From positions 117,274,838 to 117,338,837 of the forward strand of contig CM056744.1 of the NCBI GenBank assembly GCA_029851415.1: 64,000 nt of DNA, given 5' to 3'. Of this stretch, positions 48,589-62,004 are shown piece after piece. Position 1 is the stretch's first letter. Each line of letters begins with the position of its first letter. The position numbers and the translations under genes were made by a program. The notes under the pieces are model-generated. The model was not told the DNA's origin. It searched no databases and was given only the letters and a program-made list of their open reading frames with translations. The DNA is from Eretmocerus hayati. Lineage: Eukaryota > Arthropoda > Insecta > Hymenoptera > Aphelinidae.

Positions 48589-49931
48589 CGTTGGTTTTTG
48601 CACCAGCTCATGTCACTAAATACTTACTGTAATTACGGTGTGACACCGCTAAAATGAGTCATCAGCCTATAAGATGACGCTTCTCCCTTCTAATTTACGT
48701 CTCATCTCAGATCTTGATCACCTTTGATTATTCAGAGGAGTGACGATAACAACGCGCAGAACTGACAACGCGTAGCAGACAGCTAATAAAAGCTATACAG
48801 CCAGCTGACGGATTTGCTGATACTGTACATACACACACAGCGTGCACACATACACACACGCACACACCTTGATTAGAAGCGAAATCTACCTTATCGGCTT
48901 TTGCGAATCGAATTGCCCGTTTAGTAGGTAAGTTTGCCCATCTTCGAAAAAAGAACGCAATAGTTCATTGACCCATGGAAGCTTTGCGCCAATTTCCATG
49001 CTTTCGAGTTTCGTTCAAAAGAATATCGTGGGTCTATTCTGGGAAATTTTTTTCGCACTTAGCGAGACAAAATAATTTTGTCATTCACTTTATTTGAAAT
49101 TGATTTAGACAGTTGTTGGCCATGATTATTCTTGATCGGAAATACTTTTTCTGAAATTCACAAATCTGATTATTTTATATCCGTGTATAAATTTCTCATA
49201 AGAACGAGTCGTTTTAAATCGTTTATTCGCATTTTTGGAGAAAATCATGCTAGAGCTTTTGACACATATAAGAATGAATTTGAGTTTAAAAAGATTTTGG
49301 CGAGTTACTTCGACATCCTATGTTTTCTTCTTTTCTTATTGATGGTTTCGTCAATTCTTAGTGATTTTGTTACGTATAAATTACAAAAAAATCCCCAAAT
49401 CTTGTCGTATTCTTCGGATTAGTCACGTCTTTCCTTGTTCCAATGGCTGTACTTGAAATGGGAGGATAAAAAAATCGTTGATGAGCTATTGAATAATAGA
49501 AGTGGCATACCATTAATTAAGAATTAGCACATGATACACTCACATTATAGATCGACCCAGTTTGGGGAAAATTTTTGCGTCACTGTTATGATGATTCTTT
49601 ATATACAATGAGTTCATGCTCTTCATATAGAGCTCATGATAATTTTTCAAATAAATTGAGGTGACTATAGAAAAAGTCATTTCTTATCTAAAAAGATATT
49701 TTTATTCTGATTTTGCACAGTTTATACATACGAGAGCAATGATTCCATGTTTGATCTAGTCATTTGATGGAGTGTAAAAGTATTCTTCTATATAAATATT
49801 ATTCTAAACGTTTGGAGAGTATGTACTCATTCATGGAATGATTGCTTGTGGATAAATTTCGCTTTATACTTCCTCCTGTTCGATTCGCAGCTGAGTTCTG
49901 GAAAGGCACACACGTAGGTTCATCATAACTG
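48589..49931. other. Intergenic region upstream of LRSAM1
   Basis: Contains the LRSAM1 promoter side and a CA-rich simple repeat (about 48829-48867). A 96-codon frame at 49132-49422 has no recognised motif. The region ends with the 3' UTR of the minus-strand gene to the right. Confidence 0.5.
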
Positions 49932-52900
49932 TCAGCAATATTGATTCAGTCCTTTTTGACGCAATCGATATTCCGTTGGGGTCAACATTCCTCTGAAAAA
50001 AATGGGATATTTAGTATGGAGTGACTCTAAACTATTTTGAGATATGGGTGATTCCGCGAAAACTTTAAAATTTGACATCCTGAGCTGGCATTCTCAAATG
50101 ATGTGAGATAGGATCAATCAACATTTAGAAGCAACGAGTAAAGTTTTGAGTTACGATATTTGCTGTTTTTCTTACTGTAGGCACCGATTCATAGCCAAGA
50201 GAGGGTTTTTGCTTGTTTTTCCTTCAAAACTACTCCCCCACATGCTCATAATCTCAAAGTGTAATGGAAGATCAATTGCATTTTTGCGATACACCATTCG
50301 GGAACTTACATCTGGAGGAGTATACTTTCACGCACAAATGCAGGTTTCCACTCAATAAGTTTTTTCAACCAGCACGAATATTTTGTCCTGAAAAATCATG
50401 CCACTCCCCATGACACCCTAAACAAACCCTCTCGAGCTTTTCTGTGGGTGCTAAAGGATTTTTTCCGGTAGTTCCATTTGTTATGGCTGTAGGACCAGGA
50501 CCTCCCTGTGCGGCGCGGTCATTAGTCAGAAGAAGTTCGGGGACCGGAGTCATCAAGATCTGCTGATTTTTTCAAAGGGTACCAAAAAATGTTACATCCG
50601 TGCTATATACGAATTAGAGCGCAGCATTGACTCAAATCGCTCAATTTAGTTTTCACCTCAGTTTATATTCGACCAAGACGACCCTAACCACATACGAGCT
50701 TCAGAGATGAGTTTGATGGTTGATTTGTCATATACCGCGACACGCAAAAACTGTCACATTTTGGAACTCTATTTGAGAAAACGTCATACTGATCTAGCTT
50801 CGGTTGCATGGATGATAGGGATAGGGATCCTTTTAGGCTCAAGATCATTTCCCATAACGATACCTCACCTGGTAATCTCAACATTTTCACTCCAAGTTGA
50901 CCCGGGAATGAATGGGAATCGAATAATCATAAAGGTCGGAAATATGACTCAGGGACAAATTTAACCTGCTAAGTTGACAATTTTGACGGAATTACCCGTT
51001 GGTACATATAATTATATCACATCTACTTCCATAAATTTACAAAGTCCCATACAGAACACGTAGCGAACGAATTGGTTACTATTTTTTCATGATTACTCAT
51101 CCACGGTATTTACAAGTACACACTTTGACTCAAAATAAATGAGCCAACGAAAATTTTTTTTGTTCTTTCGATATTAACAGATGGCGTATACGCCGTGTTG
51201 AGGTATACCTCAAGACAGTGTCGAATGATACAAAGACCCCCTTATCACACATTTTTCGGTACAAGTGCCAACATTCTTTCTCCTTCGGCGTTTGGCAATG
51301 TTGCTCTGCAGAAACATCTCGATTCTCCTCCATTTTCGGTTCACTTGTTGAGATTGACGGGTCTATAGCAACCTAAAATTGAAAGAATTCATTCAATAAC
51401 CTTGATACTTCATTTAGCAATCGTCTTTTGAGATGCTGATATCTCTTACAATTTCTTTTAAAACTCGATGCGATATTTGTTTTGCGAACAATGCTTTAAA
51501 AATTTCGTCTTCATTTTGTTTGCAAAATCTGAATGGCATATTTAATCTTAGTTGGAATGTATGAAGAAATAGAGGAGTACTCATACTTTGGATGAGCTAC
51601 ATAAAGTAAAAGATCATAGGGAAAATTGGAAAGTGATCGCTATTTTATTTATATTTACCTTCAACTCATTACTCTGCCGTAGAGCAGCAGACGTTTGAGA
51701 AACAATCTGCGAAATTACCATTTCCGTTTGCAAGCGCTTTTGAGCTGTGATACCGGAGCACTGTTTGTGGGCATCGCTGAAAAAGTAACAGAACTCTGTG
51801 AAATCAAGAGGCTAACAACTTGCATTCATTGAGCTAAATAGAATTTAATCACGCGAGGGAGTTTCGTGCCTTTTTATCACTGATGATGGATGGGGGTTTG
51901 ATGTAAATCTTGACTCCGTTCCCTCATTCATTTTGATGCTCGATCACAGAAATTTTCGATTTGACACATTTGAAATAAAAATTATTAAGAAATCATCAAA
52001 AGTCAATTTTTAGTCAATTAAAAGAGCTTAATGGTTAATTCTTCGATGATTGCTTTACACTTTGGTCAAAGTTTGAGTTTGAGCATTGTGTAAAATGATT
52101 TCGTTGGTGAACAATCGGCGAGAAGCTGAATTCAAGAGGCTATCTAACAGTGTTTTCAGACAGGAGTGAAAGTTGCTTCAATCAGACATTTACCAATACT
52201 TACTGTACGCCTCACTCTCGTCATTATCTCCCATTTTCAATCTTTTTACCGAATTCCCAGGAAGACTTTTTCCAGCAACGCATTAACTCGTGTGAGTGAT
52301 GTGAAATTTACGTCAAGATTTAATATTTTGCTAGAATATCCCGAACCATTTTCAGCATGGGTACCAGCAGAAAGTATACCTCACGGAAACCCTGGTATCT
52401 ATTGTAATTACAAATGAATACAAGTCTTTTCAGAACACGGAAATGCTCGATTTAGAGGAACGGAAATAAACGATAACATCGATTACATTCATAGACTTGA
52501 TGAGATCCTCATTTTTTGCTTCTTGCATGGCAATCACTGAAAAATTGTTGTCAAAAAGTTCACGACCTTCTCTCTATTGCAAACTGTCCACATAATGAAT
52601 AATTCCAGTCAATCTTCATTCGAAATACACACTGTAAAAAATTTTTCCGAAAAACTTCAACCAGTTGGTTGAATGAAAAATTCAACCAGTTTGGTTGAAT
52701 ATTCAACCAATGTGGATTATCACAATCTGCCCGCGCGATTCCTGCATATCAGGTTGTCTACCTGAGAGGAGTAGAATATGATGGATGGTCATATGGGTAG
52801 ATAAGGATGATGGAGATGTGGACTAATGGATGATGGGTCGATGGTCGATGGATGGATGATGGATGAGGTCGATAAATGGATCGAAAAACGGATGGTGGGT

Positions 52901-55900
52901 GGACGAATGGATGAATGGATGATGGAGTGATGGATGATGGGTAGATAATGGACGGATGCATAGTGGATAGATGGTCAATGGATATTCCATCGACCATCCA
53001 TCCATCCATCACGGAATATAATTGCTTGGTTGAAAATTCAACCAGTTGGTTGAATGAAAAATTCAACCAGTCTGGTTGAAATGTTGGTTGAAAATTCAAC
53101 AAATTTTTTACAGTGTACTCTTGTTTTGATTTTTGACGATGAATAGGAACTTCTGTTGACTCTTATACTTTTTTTCGTTTTCCAAAAAGCTTCGAACTGG
53201 GTCGAAGTCAGTGTATACAGTATTATGTCCTGTTTCACCGTCCTCGATGATGTTCACGTGTTTATGACATGCTGATACAGAAATCGCGAAGGTCGCTCGG
53301 AAAAATATCGGCTCATTCATTTTTATTTTGTTTGGCAAATCAGTCAAGAAATATCATGAGACTTTTATTTCAGATAACCACGCGATACTTCATTTGAGGA
53401 TTATCGATATGCATCGTTATTGGTCGCCGATGCCATCGGTGCAGGACACGCAGAATCTAGATTTGCAATGCAATGTTCCTTTGGCAATCTTGGTTCGACA
53501 TCAATTTCCGATGCATTTGTCAAAACTTCGGGGACATTGCTAGACTTTTGATTACACTGAAGCATATTTCTGAGCATAAATCGGCATATGTCGACGATTG
53601 GCAACTATAGATTAAAATGTCATGCGATATGAAATTGAAACGAATATCATTGCGGTCCTTCTAAATGAGTTACATCTTCACATATATATGTACTAATAGG
53701 TCTCCTATACATCCTCTGATCCTTGACTTGGAATTTTTCAGTGACTTTTTTGATATCTAAATAAGCTTAAAATTAAATCAGAAAAGGTTTTTTCTCAAAA
53801 TTTTAGAGTGGTGATGACGGTTCATCACATTATTACGATTTTTTCAAGTTTGCAAATCTAGTAAAAAGTCACGATATTGAACAAAGCTTGAATGGTATGA
53901 GTGATGCATGAAAATATCAAGAAGCCTGATGTCGGTGATCATTGTGTCTTTATCGTCTGCAGACGTCCCTCGACCTACTTTATTTTTTGGTCCGAGACCC
54001 TGATTACGTCGATATTTGTATACGTGTCTGTCGAGTCACACGATCGTCAAAAATTTGGCAGTCTCAGTGAAAGTTCTGTATGAGAACTTTTTGTTGAACA
54101 AAAACCGTAAAAGCAAATCGTGCTCTTGGCCAAGCTACGAAGCGTTTGTGGACATGAAATTGGCCTAGATACGTCTCAATACATTGAACCAAGAAGCTTC
54201 TGATAGTCATCCTCTATGACTACTGCATGCGGCTGGAGAGCATACTTATTATCGCATAATTTTGTCTGGAATCTATTTGCGATGATTAACATTTATACAG
54301 ATCTTTCGATACGATTGTTGCCAGGGTTGACACTCTGCACGTAAATGGGCTTGGCTTGAAATATTTAGGTTCTATAATATTTGACGAAAAATGTAACATA
54401 TATAACCTCACAAAAATGGGAGTATCTCTGGTCCCCTTGAGTCTCAATTCTAAATTCTCAATCAAATTTTTAGAGAGTACCTGAGAGATCATGAACAACC
54501 AATTGGTGTAAGCCTCTGGAGAAAGTTTTTGGTAAAGTTCTCGAGATAATACATAGTTGGAACTGAAGATCCAACAGTTGTCTATTTCACTCAATCATCC
54601 TCCAATTTGCGTTTATAATCTACGGTTACTTATAATCAACAAGTTTTTATGATCCAAAAACTGTTGTGCGCTTAGCATCAAAGTGGCGCGCGGAAAAACC
54701 TTATCCTAATTCTCATCATGAAAAGTCTCAAACTCAAACTGCATTCTTCATTTCCTGTATGCAAGACTACGAGTGACTTTGACATACAGCCTTTTCTTTC
54801 ATCTCACAGCTGATTATGAAATGATGGTCTTGACGCTTGACCACCTTACATTAGGTAGTTTAACCCTTTTTTACCCACGTAGGAATTAGTTACACTCTAA
54901 CTCACGTGGTAGCTAAATATGGCACATTCCACGAAAGTAACTTTATTTTCTCAATTTCCTTGTGGAAAATAACATCTATAATCTACTACCACATAATTTA
55001 ACCACCGAGGAATCAGTATGATCTTTTTTCTATAGATTCAGTGCACACAAATCTCCTCTAAAAATTCCAGTAAATGATATCTTTTGGTCGTTTCCCTAGG
55101 TTAGGCTGACGAACAATTTCACAAATCGTGAAAAAACTATATCAGTGCCTGTTGAGATCACTCTGAAAACTATTCCTGTGTCACAAATAGACATGATATA
55201 AGCTATAGACGCCCGATTGGAAATAATAAAGTTAAAAATGAGAATTCTGACTTTTGTCAGTGATTCATTTTTTGTACAATATTTGTTGATACTTGGAAAA
55301 AAAATTTTTTTGCTATCTGGGTTCGGTTCATTTGGAAGATAATGCCAAAATATGGAATTACATGGACGTTCCAGACTTTGAAAAGGTCAATTCAAGTTTC
55401 TGGATGCGATTGAAATATTACATGTGCGAAATGGCGCGCGAAAAAAACTACTGTATGTCTTCTGTGCGTCAGTTTGACTTTCGGTGAAATCGTACGGATC
55501 CAAGCTTTCTAAACATGAACTGGTGATCAAAATATCCCAACACTCAAAAGACAAATTTTGTATAGTTTTTCAAAACTATGACTGATTCGCAAATTCCTGA
55601 CTTTTTCACTACCTGGGAAGTGAATACAGAGAAGGACATGTCAAAGTTCAAAACCAATGCATTTCTGTTAAAACACGATAAAAGCAAGTACTCATACGTA
55701 AATCATACCTGACAACGCATGGCGCTATCGTGGCGCTACGGCATCTCAACAACTTGGGTTTCTTGTCATGGCTATCGTCGTCAATTGGTACCGCCAAACA
55801 TCTTTTCTCTCGCTCACTTGGTCCCGCTGGCTCAGTTCTGCCAATATCACTGTAACTATCTCTGCAAGTTCCTTTCACGATTATGTCTTTTTCTTGGTTA

Positions 55901-58900
55901 GGAACACTGGAGCTGGTGATTTCTGTCTTGCTGAGAGCGACGAGACGAGCTTGCAGATGATCACCACGAGGTGATTCATAGTCGAAAGAGTAGTCTTGCT
56001 GGAATGACACTACGAATCCAAAAAATCGTTACTTTTCAAGCTTGTGACGAGTGAATAGTTCGTCAAGCAATTGAAGATCATCAGAATGAAATCTCTCACT
56101 GGATTAAAGTTCGCCCATAATCTACGTGCTATTTATTTCGAATGAAAATCTTTTTCGTTCTCCGGTTCCTAGTATGTCATTCATACCATGGACACCCTTA
56201 TATTTTTGAGTACGCGTGACATTGAAAAATATTCTAAGAACAGTTATCGATGATTGAAAAAGAAGTGCCGCCCAAACAACCTCGTTCACACGCAAGATTT
56301 TGCCAGACTGTTGGAGAAATCTAGAGTATTTTTCAAGACCATTATATTTTGATCGAGAAAACTGCGTAATCCACAAAAAATCAGAGGAAGCAAATTTACT
56401 TTACAATTCACAATGGATGTAATATCTTGTAAAGTTTAATCCTTATAACTTTTATGAAAAACTACTTAGTTAATTCATTAATACCCCAGCTATCTGTATT
56501 AGATTTAGAGATACGTAGAATACTTTTGATTACTTCAGCTGTTTGTATTCCGAACTTTGCCCCCACATTTCTTCAATGAATTTCACGAAGGCTCGCATGT
56601 CGCGTTCATGTAATTACCTCAGTCAACTTTGCTTACATAGGTTCCTGCGTATAGGTAACAAATGCCGGAACCAACTTTTTGTACACTTGACCTTCGAATT
56701 CTTTATCGAATGCCAAATTTCTGTCCAACTTCAACCCTTTCCGTATTTTTCCGGCTTCATGCGATCACGATATCGCGCCCTTTCCAACTCCCTTACCAAA
56801 TAAGTCATGAACCTTGGACTTGAAATGACGTTTGCTAATGTGAACGCGTCAATTGCATCATGAACATGAATGGGCTGAGAAACTTTGCAACAGCCTTGAA
56901 ATATCTTGTGCTAAGAGATGCATCATTGCATGTGCTTACAAGAGAGTTTGATCCTCAAGGACTTGTTCACTACAAAACTTACTCTTGAGTTTTCTTTTCT
57001 GTAAAAGGCTTTGCTTACGAGTATATTTCTGAATGGAATATCTGGTCCGAAAATTTCACGTGCATTTGACGATTCTAATCAGATAATTATTATCCGGGAG
57101 ATTTCCAGGACTATAATCACCACCCATCAGTACTACAAATCGTTTACCCGTCTGTCTTACTGGCATGTTGAAGCTGTCAATGTATTCGAAATTCAGTTCT
57201 GTTCGGTTCGGTTACAACATTAGATATTTTGGCGTTTTCTACAATATCCATGAATTAATCCGCAAATAACGCACGGCTTATACTCGTTATATCATGCCCC
57301 AAAATATTTATTTAGAAGTTTGTTCCCCGTTTATAGAGCTTCCAATGAACTCTGAAACACGCTCAGGTAAGCTCGACTGCGATCAAGTATCAGGTAGAAG
57401 ACAACGAAATGGGTGCTGTCTACTTCGTCATTGAAAAATGGATTTTGAAAGTAATCTCCCGATTGTTGCTAATTATCAATTGATGTACGAGATTAATATG
57501 TCGACTTGAATGGCAATACTGAACACAAACTTTAACAGGATGTTCGCTCGATCTTATCCCGGATTTCCCGAGTTTTTAGACAGTTCCAGAACGTTTTGAA
57601 TACTTTTCCAGAGTCATCATTTTTCATTAATTTGGAGTCGAAAAACCAACATTAAGTAATGAATTCGTCTATTTGTGTGAAGCATTTTCATTCAAGTGAT
57701 GATATTCAATGCATACCTGATTTGAAGGGTTTCCGAATACCAGGGTTGAGTGAAGTTTTGATGATGGGCGTAGTGGGCAGTTTGTTTCTGAGTTCACGAA
57801 TGAGCTTGTCATCTTTAGGCGAGTTCTCGTCTATCTCGCTTTCACTGTCAGCTGAGCTTACCAATGACACCATTGTAACCAGTTCTGGTCTCTTAGCTTC
57901 CATCACAACTTGGCTCTTGCAACCTTTTGTAGTCTTTCCCCCATTAGTATTCGATGATAACTCTTCCATTGATGACTGACGTTTCTTCCCTGATTTTGAT
58001 CTCTTTTTCGTCAGAGTCGCTGATTTCACAACTCTTACATTATTTGATGGACCCTTTTGTTCCTTATTGGCACTCATCACTCGTCTCTCAGGTTCTATTA
58101 ATGTCTCTTGGGTCGAATTGTCGGATGTCGTCTGAGGAGGACCTCGTTGAGATGGCGCTGAACCAGTACGACGGAGTTTCTGAGTTGGCTCCACATGATT
58201 TGTAAGATTGACACGGCTGGTAGTCTTTGGTAACAATGGCTTCTCAATTACAGGATCATTGAATGCTTTGTTTAGTCTGCTCTGGTAGCTTGCTCGTCTC
58301 AAACTTGCTTGTGAATAATCTGGCTCTTTAGAAATTGGTATTAGATCAAAATTTTCAGTTTGCTTACTTTGGAAACAGCCCAGCTGTTCTTCCACTGGAT
58401 TATAAGAATCAAGAATCTTCTCGAGAATCTTAGATTCGGATTTTCTGTCATTTGTGATTTCTATAGTTATGGGTGTGTTCCAATCATTACAATTTATACT
58501 GATGGACTTCTTTTCCATGGTCAACTTTTCACATCCTACCCGTTCATTTTTTGAGCGGTCATCGTCTTCAGTTATTTCAGTTTGAAGGGCCTCATCTTTG
58601 GTCACTCCAATCGTTGATGATCCACCGACAGAGTTTGAGAACCAACTTTTGTATTGGGGTTTATCAATGGCATCAGGTACTCCAGCATCCCCTTTACGTT
58701 CTGTTGATGCCTCTTGACATTGTCTCTGACTTGGTCCTTCTCGAGAAACTCTGGGAGTAGGTGACGCTGTTTGATTCGTAATCGATGATAACCTAGAGTC
58801 ACTTCTTTCTTCCACGGTGTTGTGTGCCAGAAATATGTCAATATTTGATTTTGTCTCTTGTCTTTGCTTCCAAGCAAGTCTCAATCTTTCAGCTAACTCT

Positions 58901-59304
58901 TGCCTAGAGTACAGTATTGTTGCCTTTTCAGCCAAGGGACATCTGGTCATGAGTCCTCGACTTCCTCGACCAGTTGCTGGTCTGCTGAATTTGTTGGTCG
59001 GTATTTGTCTTGCTACAATCTCTACTCCAGATTCATTCCTCTGTTTACCAGTTGAAGATTCAGTCCAGGCCATACGGACTTTTGGTTTGTCTTGTTTTGG
59101 TGAGTAGCCGTGGTGCAGTTCTGTGCTGGGAAATCGATTCCTTGATGAGGCCATCGAACTTGCGTAGAGACGTTCATCTTCGGTCGATCTCTGGCGTCTG
59201 ATGTGCTGCTGATGCTGTTGGCGTCGATTTGATGGAATTGGTTGTTGCAAAGACAGTTGACGCACTGGGGCAGCTGCATGCCGATTTGATGCATTGCTGG
59301 TCAT
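49932..59304 (-). CDS. Uncharacterised multi-exon protein, disordered N-terminus and conserved-looking C-terminus
   Basis: Not recognised. Well supported exons on the minus strand are 59304-57717 (529 codons plus one base), 56009-55709, 54562-54481, then near the 3' end 52536-52487, 51760 or 51776-51659, 51372-51209 and 49992-49932. Exons 1-2-3 join in phase, as do the last three. The large first exon is Ser/Arg/Gln-rich and mostly disordered, apart from a helix ELAERLRLAWKQRQETK followed by SNIDIFLAHN. The C-terminus has helical segments (CSGITAQKRLQTEMVISQIV; ECWHLYRKMCDKGVFVSFD) then TVLRGMLTPTEYRLRQKG and stop. The middle (52.6-54.4 kb) is unresolved; open stretches at 53604-53401 and 53347-53170 may be exons but do not phase cleanly. 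No enzyme or membrane motif was seen. It could be two genes, though strand and spacing favour one. Confidence 0.55.
50365..50559 (-). CDS. Possible alternative last exon of the uncharacterised gene
   Basis: A 64-codon frame begins right after an acceptor (TCAGCAG) and runs to a TGA at 50367-50365. It contains VCLGCHGEWHDFSG. Its phase 0 start would join the exon ending at 51659, giving a different C-terminus. Support is only splice phase and the open frame. Confidence 0.25.
   Translation of the reverse strand: MLMTPVPELLLTNDRAAQGGPGPTAITNGTTGKNPLAPTEKLERVCLGCHGEWHDFSGQNIRAG
52630..53115. mobile_element. 486-bp TIR element with internal repeats
   Basis: The ends are CACTGTAAAAAATTT (52630) and its complement ending at 53115. 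Near each end lie copies of the palindrome TTCAACCAGTTGGTTGAA (about 52659 and 53036) and related TTCAACCAG words. The middle (about 52770-53010) is a degenerate GATG/GGATGGAT-type minisatellite. No coding capacity and no clear target-site duplication. It sits inside the uncharacterised minus-strand gene. Confidence 0.78.
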
Positions 59305-62004
59305 CTCAGTTGTGCCAGGAGAAGTTCACAGAGTCCTGGAGTATTTTACTATGGATGAAGGTCTTTCAAATTTTTTATACTTGAATTTGGATGATTGGGA
59401 GCATCTTATATGGATTGATCATTGTGTTCGAGTGTCAGTACGTATTTGTTAGGAACACCAAATCAAAAAGCATGTTGTACAAAAAAAATTGGAATTAATG
59501 AAATCAAAGAGGAACAAGATCTTGAAAAAATCAATTTTGGGCATTATTTTCCAAACGTTTTTCCAAAACTGGAATAACGCATTTTTTGTTAAAAATTTGT
59601 ACGAGTTGTTCAAAACTTGCATTGCTCAACGCTTCCGTTGAAGAGCATCAATTTTATTCAGAGCTGAAAAATCACGGACCTAAAGAGTGATTAATTTGAG
59701 AAACTATTTTAGTATTGATTTTAATGGATTCTAATGTGGCTGTTCGAGGGCGATCGGAAATTGCGATGATGTATTAAGCAGTAGAAAATTCATGGGGTTT
59801 TTGACACTTCAACTGGTAGTGACTCAGCCTCTTCTAAACACAAATTATTGCTCTTCATGATGTCAACGAATTTTAACGCTCGGCTCAGAAGTGAATCGTG
59901 TTTATATGAGTTTTGAACAAAGTAAACAACGTTGTTACAGATGATAGGATAGAAATGGAAAGATTAAAACTTGTTAAAACGCAATCTCGTTTCGAGTTAA
60001 TAATTTGTACATAAATGGAGCGCAATCGTGGAATGAAACAATGTACATTTGAACGTGAGTACTGGTAGAGCCGAGGGTAGAGCCGAAATAAGGGTTTCTA
60101 AGAAACATCTTTGGAAACATACACCATACACGAAGAGAAATTACTTTTCATCGATTTTGCAACAAACTTTTCCACACAATTTCTGCTCTGTTCAGAATGG
60201 AAAATCGATCGCGCTGATGAGGAACAAGTTGTACAAAATTGAAGAAAATATTCTCTCCCTTAAATGGAAGAATTATGAGTGAAAAATGATGGTGAAAATG
60301 AAAAAAAAAACACATTAATCTACTACTATATCCTTAAATATGAAATCTTCTGAAGTTCAATAACAACTTGAACGGAATAGATAAAGATATGAATCTGATA
60401 CATTCATGCCGTTGAATAACTTTGCGAAGGGCGTTACGTGAGTTTTAGTTGTACAGAAGATTTTCATCGGCAAGTGTTAGCCGTGTTGCGTGGGTGTTAC
60501 CAAAACCGCACACTCACTCGAAATGGTCGTTGAACCTTTGTAAATTCATTCTACAATCACAATCTCAGATGTCTTGTATTCTATACCGTATCTCTTGAAT
60601 TAGAAATTGTGTTTTTTGGTTTACAAATTCGTACACTACACGTGAATTTTTCGATACTCGTTCTCGTGCTGATAACTGTGATTGATGCGCGTAAAAATTT
60701 TGTTTGGAGACACAGGAAATTGCCTTCGATTTCCTCAGGTTCAAAAAATTCCTATTTTTCATATCAATTGCAGCATTCTGATCATGGGTTCCACTCATCA
60801 GTATTGATTTTCATTGATCTCATTATAAAACCTAAATGCACATGTGTGAATGAAGTGGAGGACTCCTCAAACCGAAATATGAGAAAATCATTTGGATGTA
60901 TAATCGCGCAGTACTATAAATTTCATAGCCTCGTAATTAGCGGAGTTTTTCGTTTAGTTTGCCGAAATAACGTAGTATTATTCCTGCCAGAATTGGATAA
61001 ATTAAACTTATGCAGATGGTCATGAAAAAATCGCAAATAAATCACGATCCGAATAACAATAAACTTTGCACGGAAATTATATTGTGAACAACAGTGATGA
61101 GCAAAACAGTACGTACGGATCTTGAATGAGGATGAGGCATTGTAGAGGGTGGCTAAGGAACCCCTTCGCCACCACCGCGTGCTTGCCGATGACTGACTGG
61201 TTTTGAGACTGTTTGCCCTGCTATATCCTCATGTATAATTTTCGTTTGCTTGCTCGAGCCTCGCGTGATGTTCAGTTGCGAGTCTCGAGTGTGACGTGCC
61301 ACTGATGCTATTGCTTTCTTTGATAGCACAGTTAGGACTATACGAACTGATTTTTCAAGGAGCGAAACATCTTAAGCCTTTGCAAAATTATCCTTGATTT
61401 TTCGCTATCCTAGAAAATTGCGATATTTTGACAAATTTTTGAGTTTTTAAAGAATTTGAATTTTTTTTAAGTGTGAATTTTGATCCAGCAAAGTAATATG
61501 ATATGAAAAGACCAAAAGGATCAAAGAGGAGCGAAGTGATATGAAAGGATATTCTTTTTTTTTGTATTCGCTCTTTGGGCGTTTGAAATTTTTCTGTAGG
61601 ATTGCGATACTTATCTTTCGTTTATTTGGAAATTTTTTACGACTGTTACACGCTAACGTCACGCATAATTTTTTTTGAATACTCATTTCATATTCATGGA
61701 AAAATCGAGTACCCTGAAGAATAGTTGTCGCCCAACCCAAGTGTCTCAAAAAATAAACCCTATTTATTTTGCAATATCGCGATCACTTCGATTGATCTTA
61801 TTCCATCATTGAAATGTGTCTGAGGCAATTTCATGATTTAGATATGTAAAGAAACGTCGTCTGATAGATCACAATTTCATATGTACTTCAAAAAAAGAAA
61901 TTCATCCTCCCGGTTGTCATCCTATGACGAAGTGAGACTCAATGCATTCCATCAGATGATATCTTACATGAGTCATTCTGGAGCAAGCTGGACAAAACCG
62001 TCAC
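59305..62004. other. Intergenic region, no gene seen
   Basis: This 2.7 kb upstream of the uncharacterised gene should hold its promoter. The longest frame (60609-61025, 138 codons) has a hydrophobic start but no recognisable family and no splice support. The sequence is AT-rich without evident repeats. Confidence 0.45.

Noticed and set aside
52758..53102. His/Pro/Ser-rich frames on the minus strand
   Set aside because: Translation of the GATG-type minisatellite in the TIR element.
60609..61025. 138-codon frame with a hydrophobic N-terminus
   Set aside because: Looks like a signal peptide at first, but the rest has no recognisable domain or cysteine pattern and no sensible gene context.
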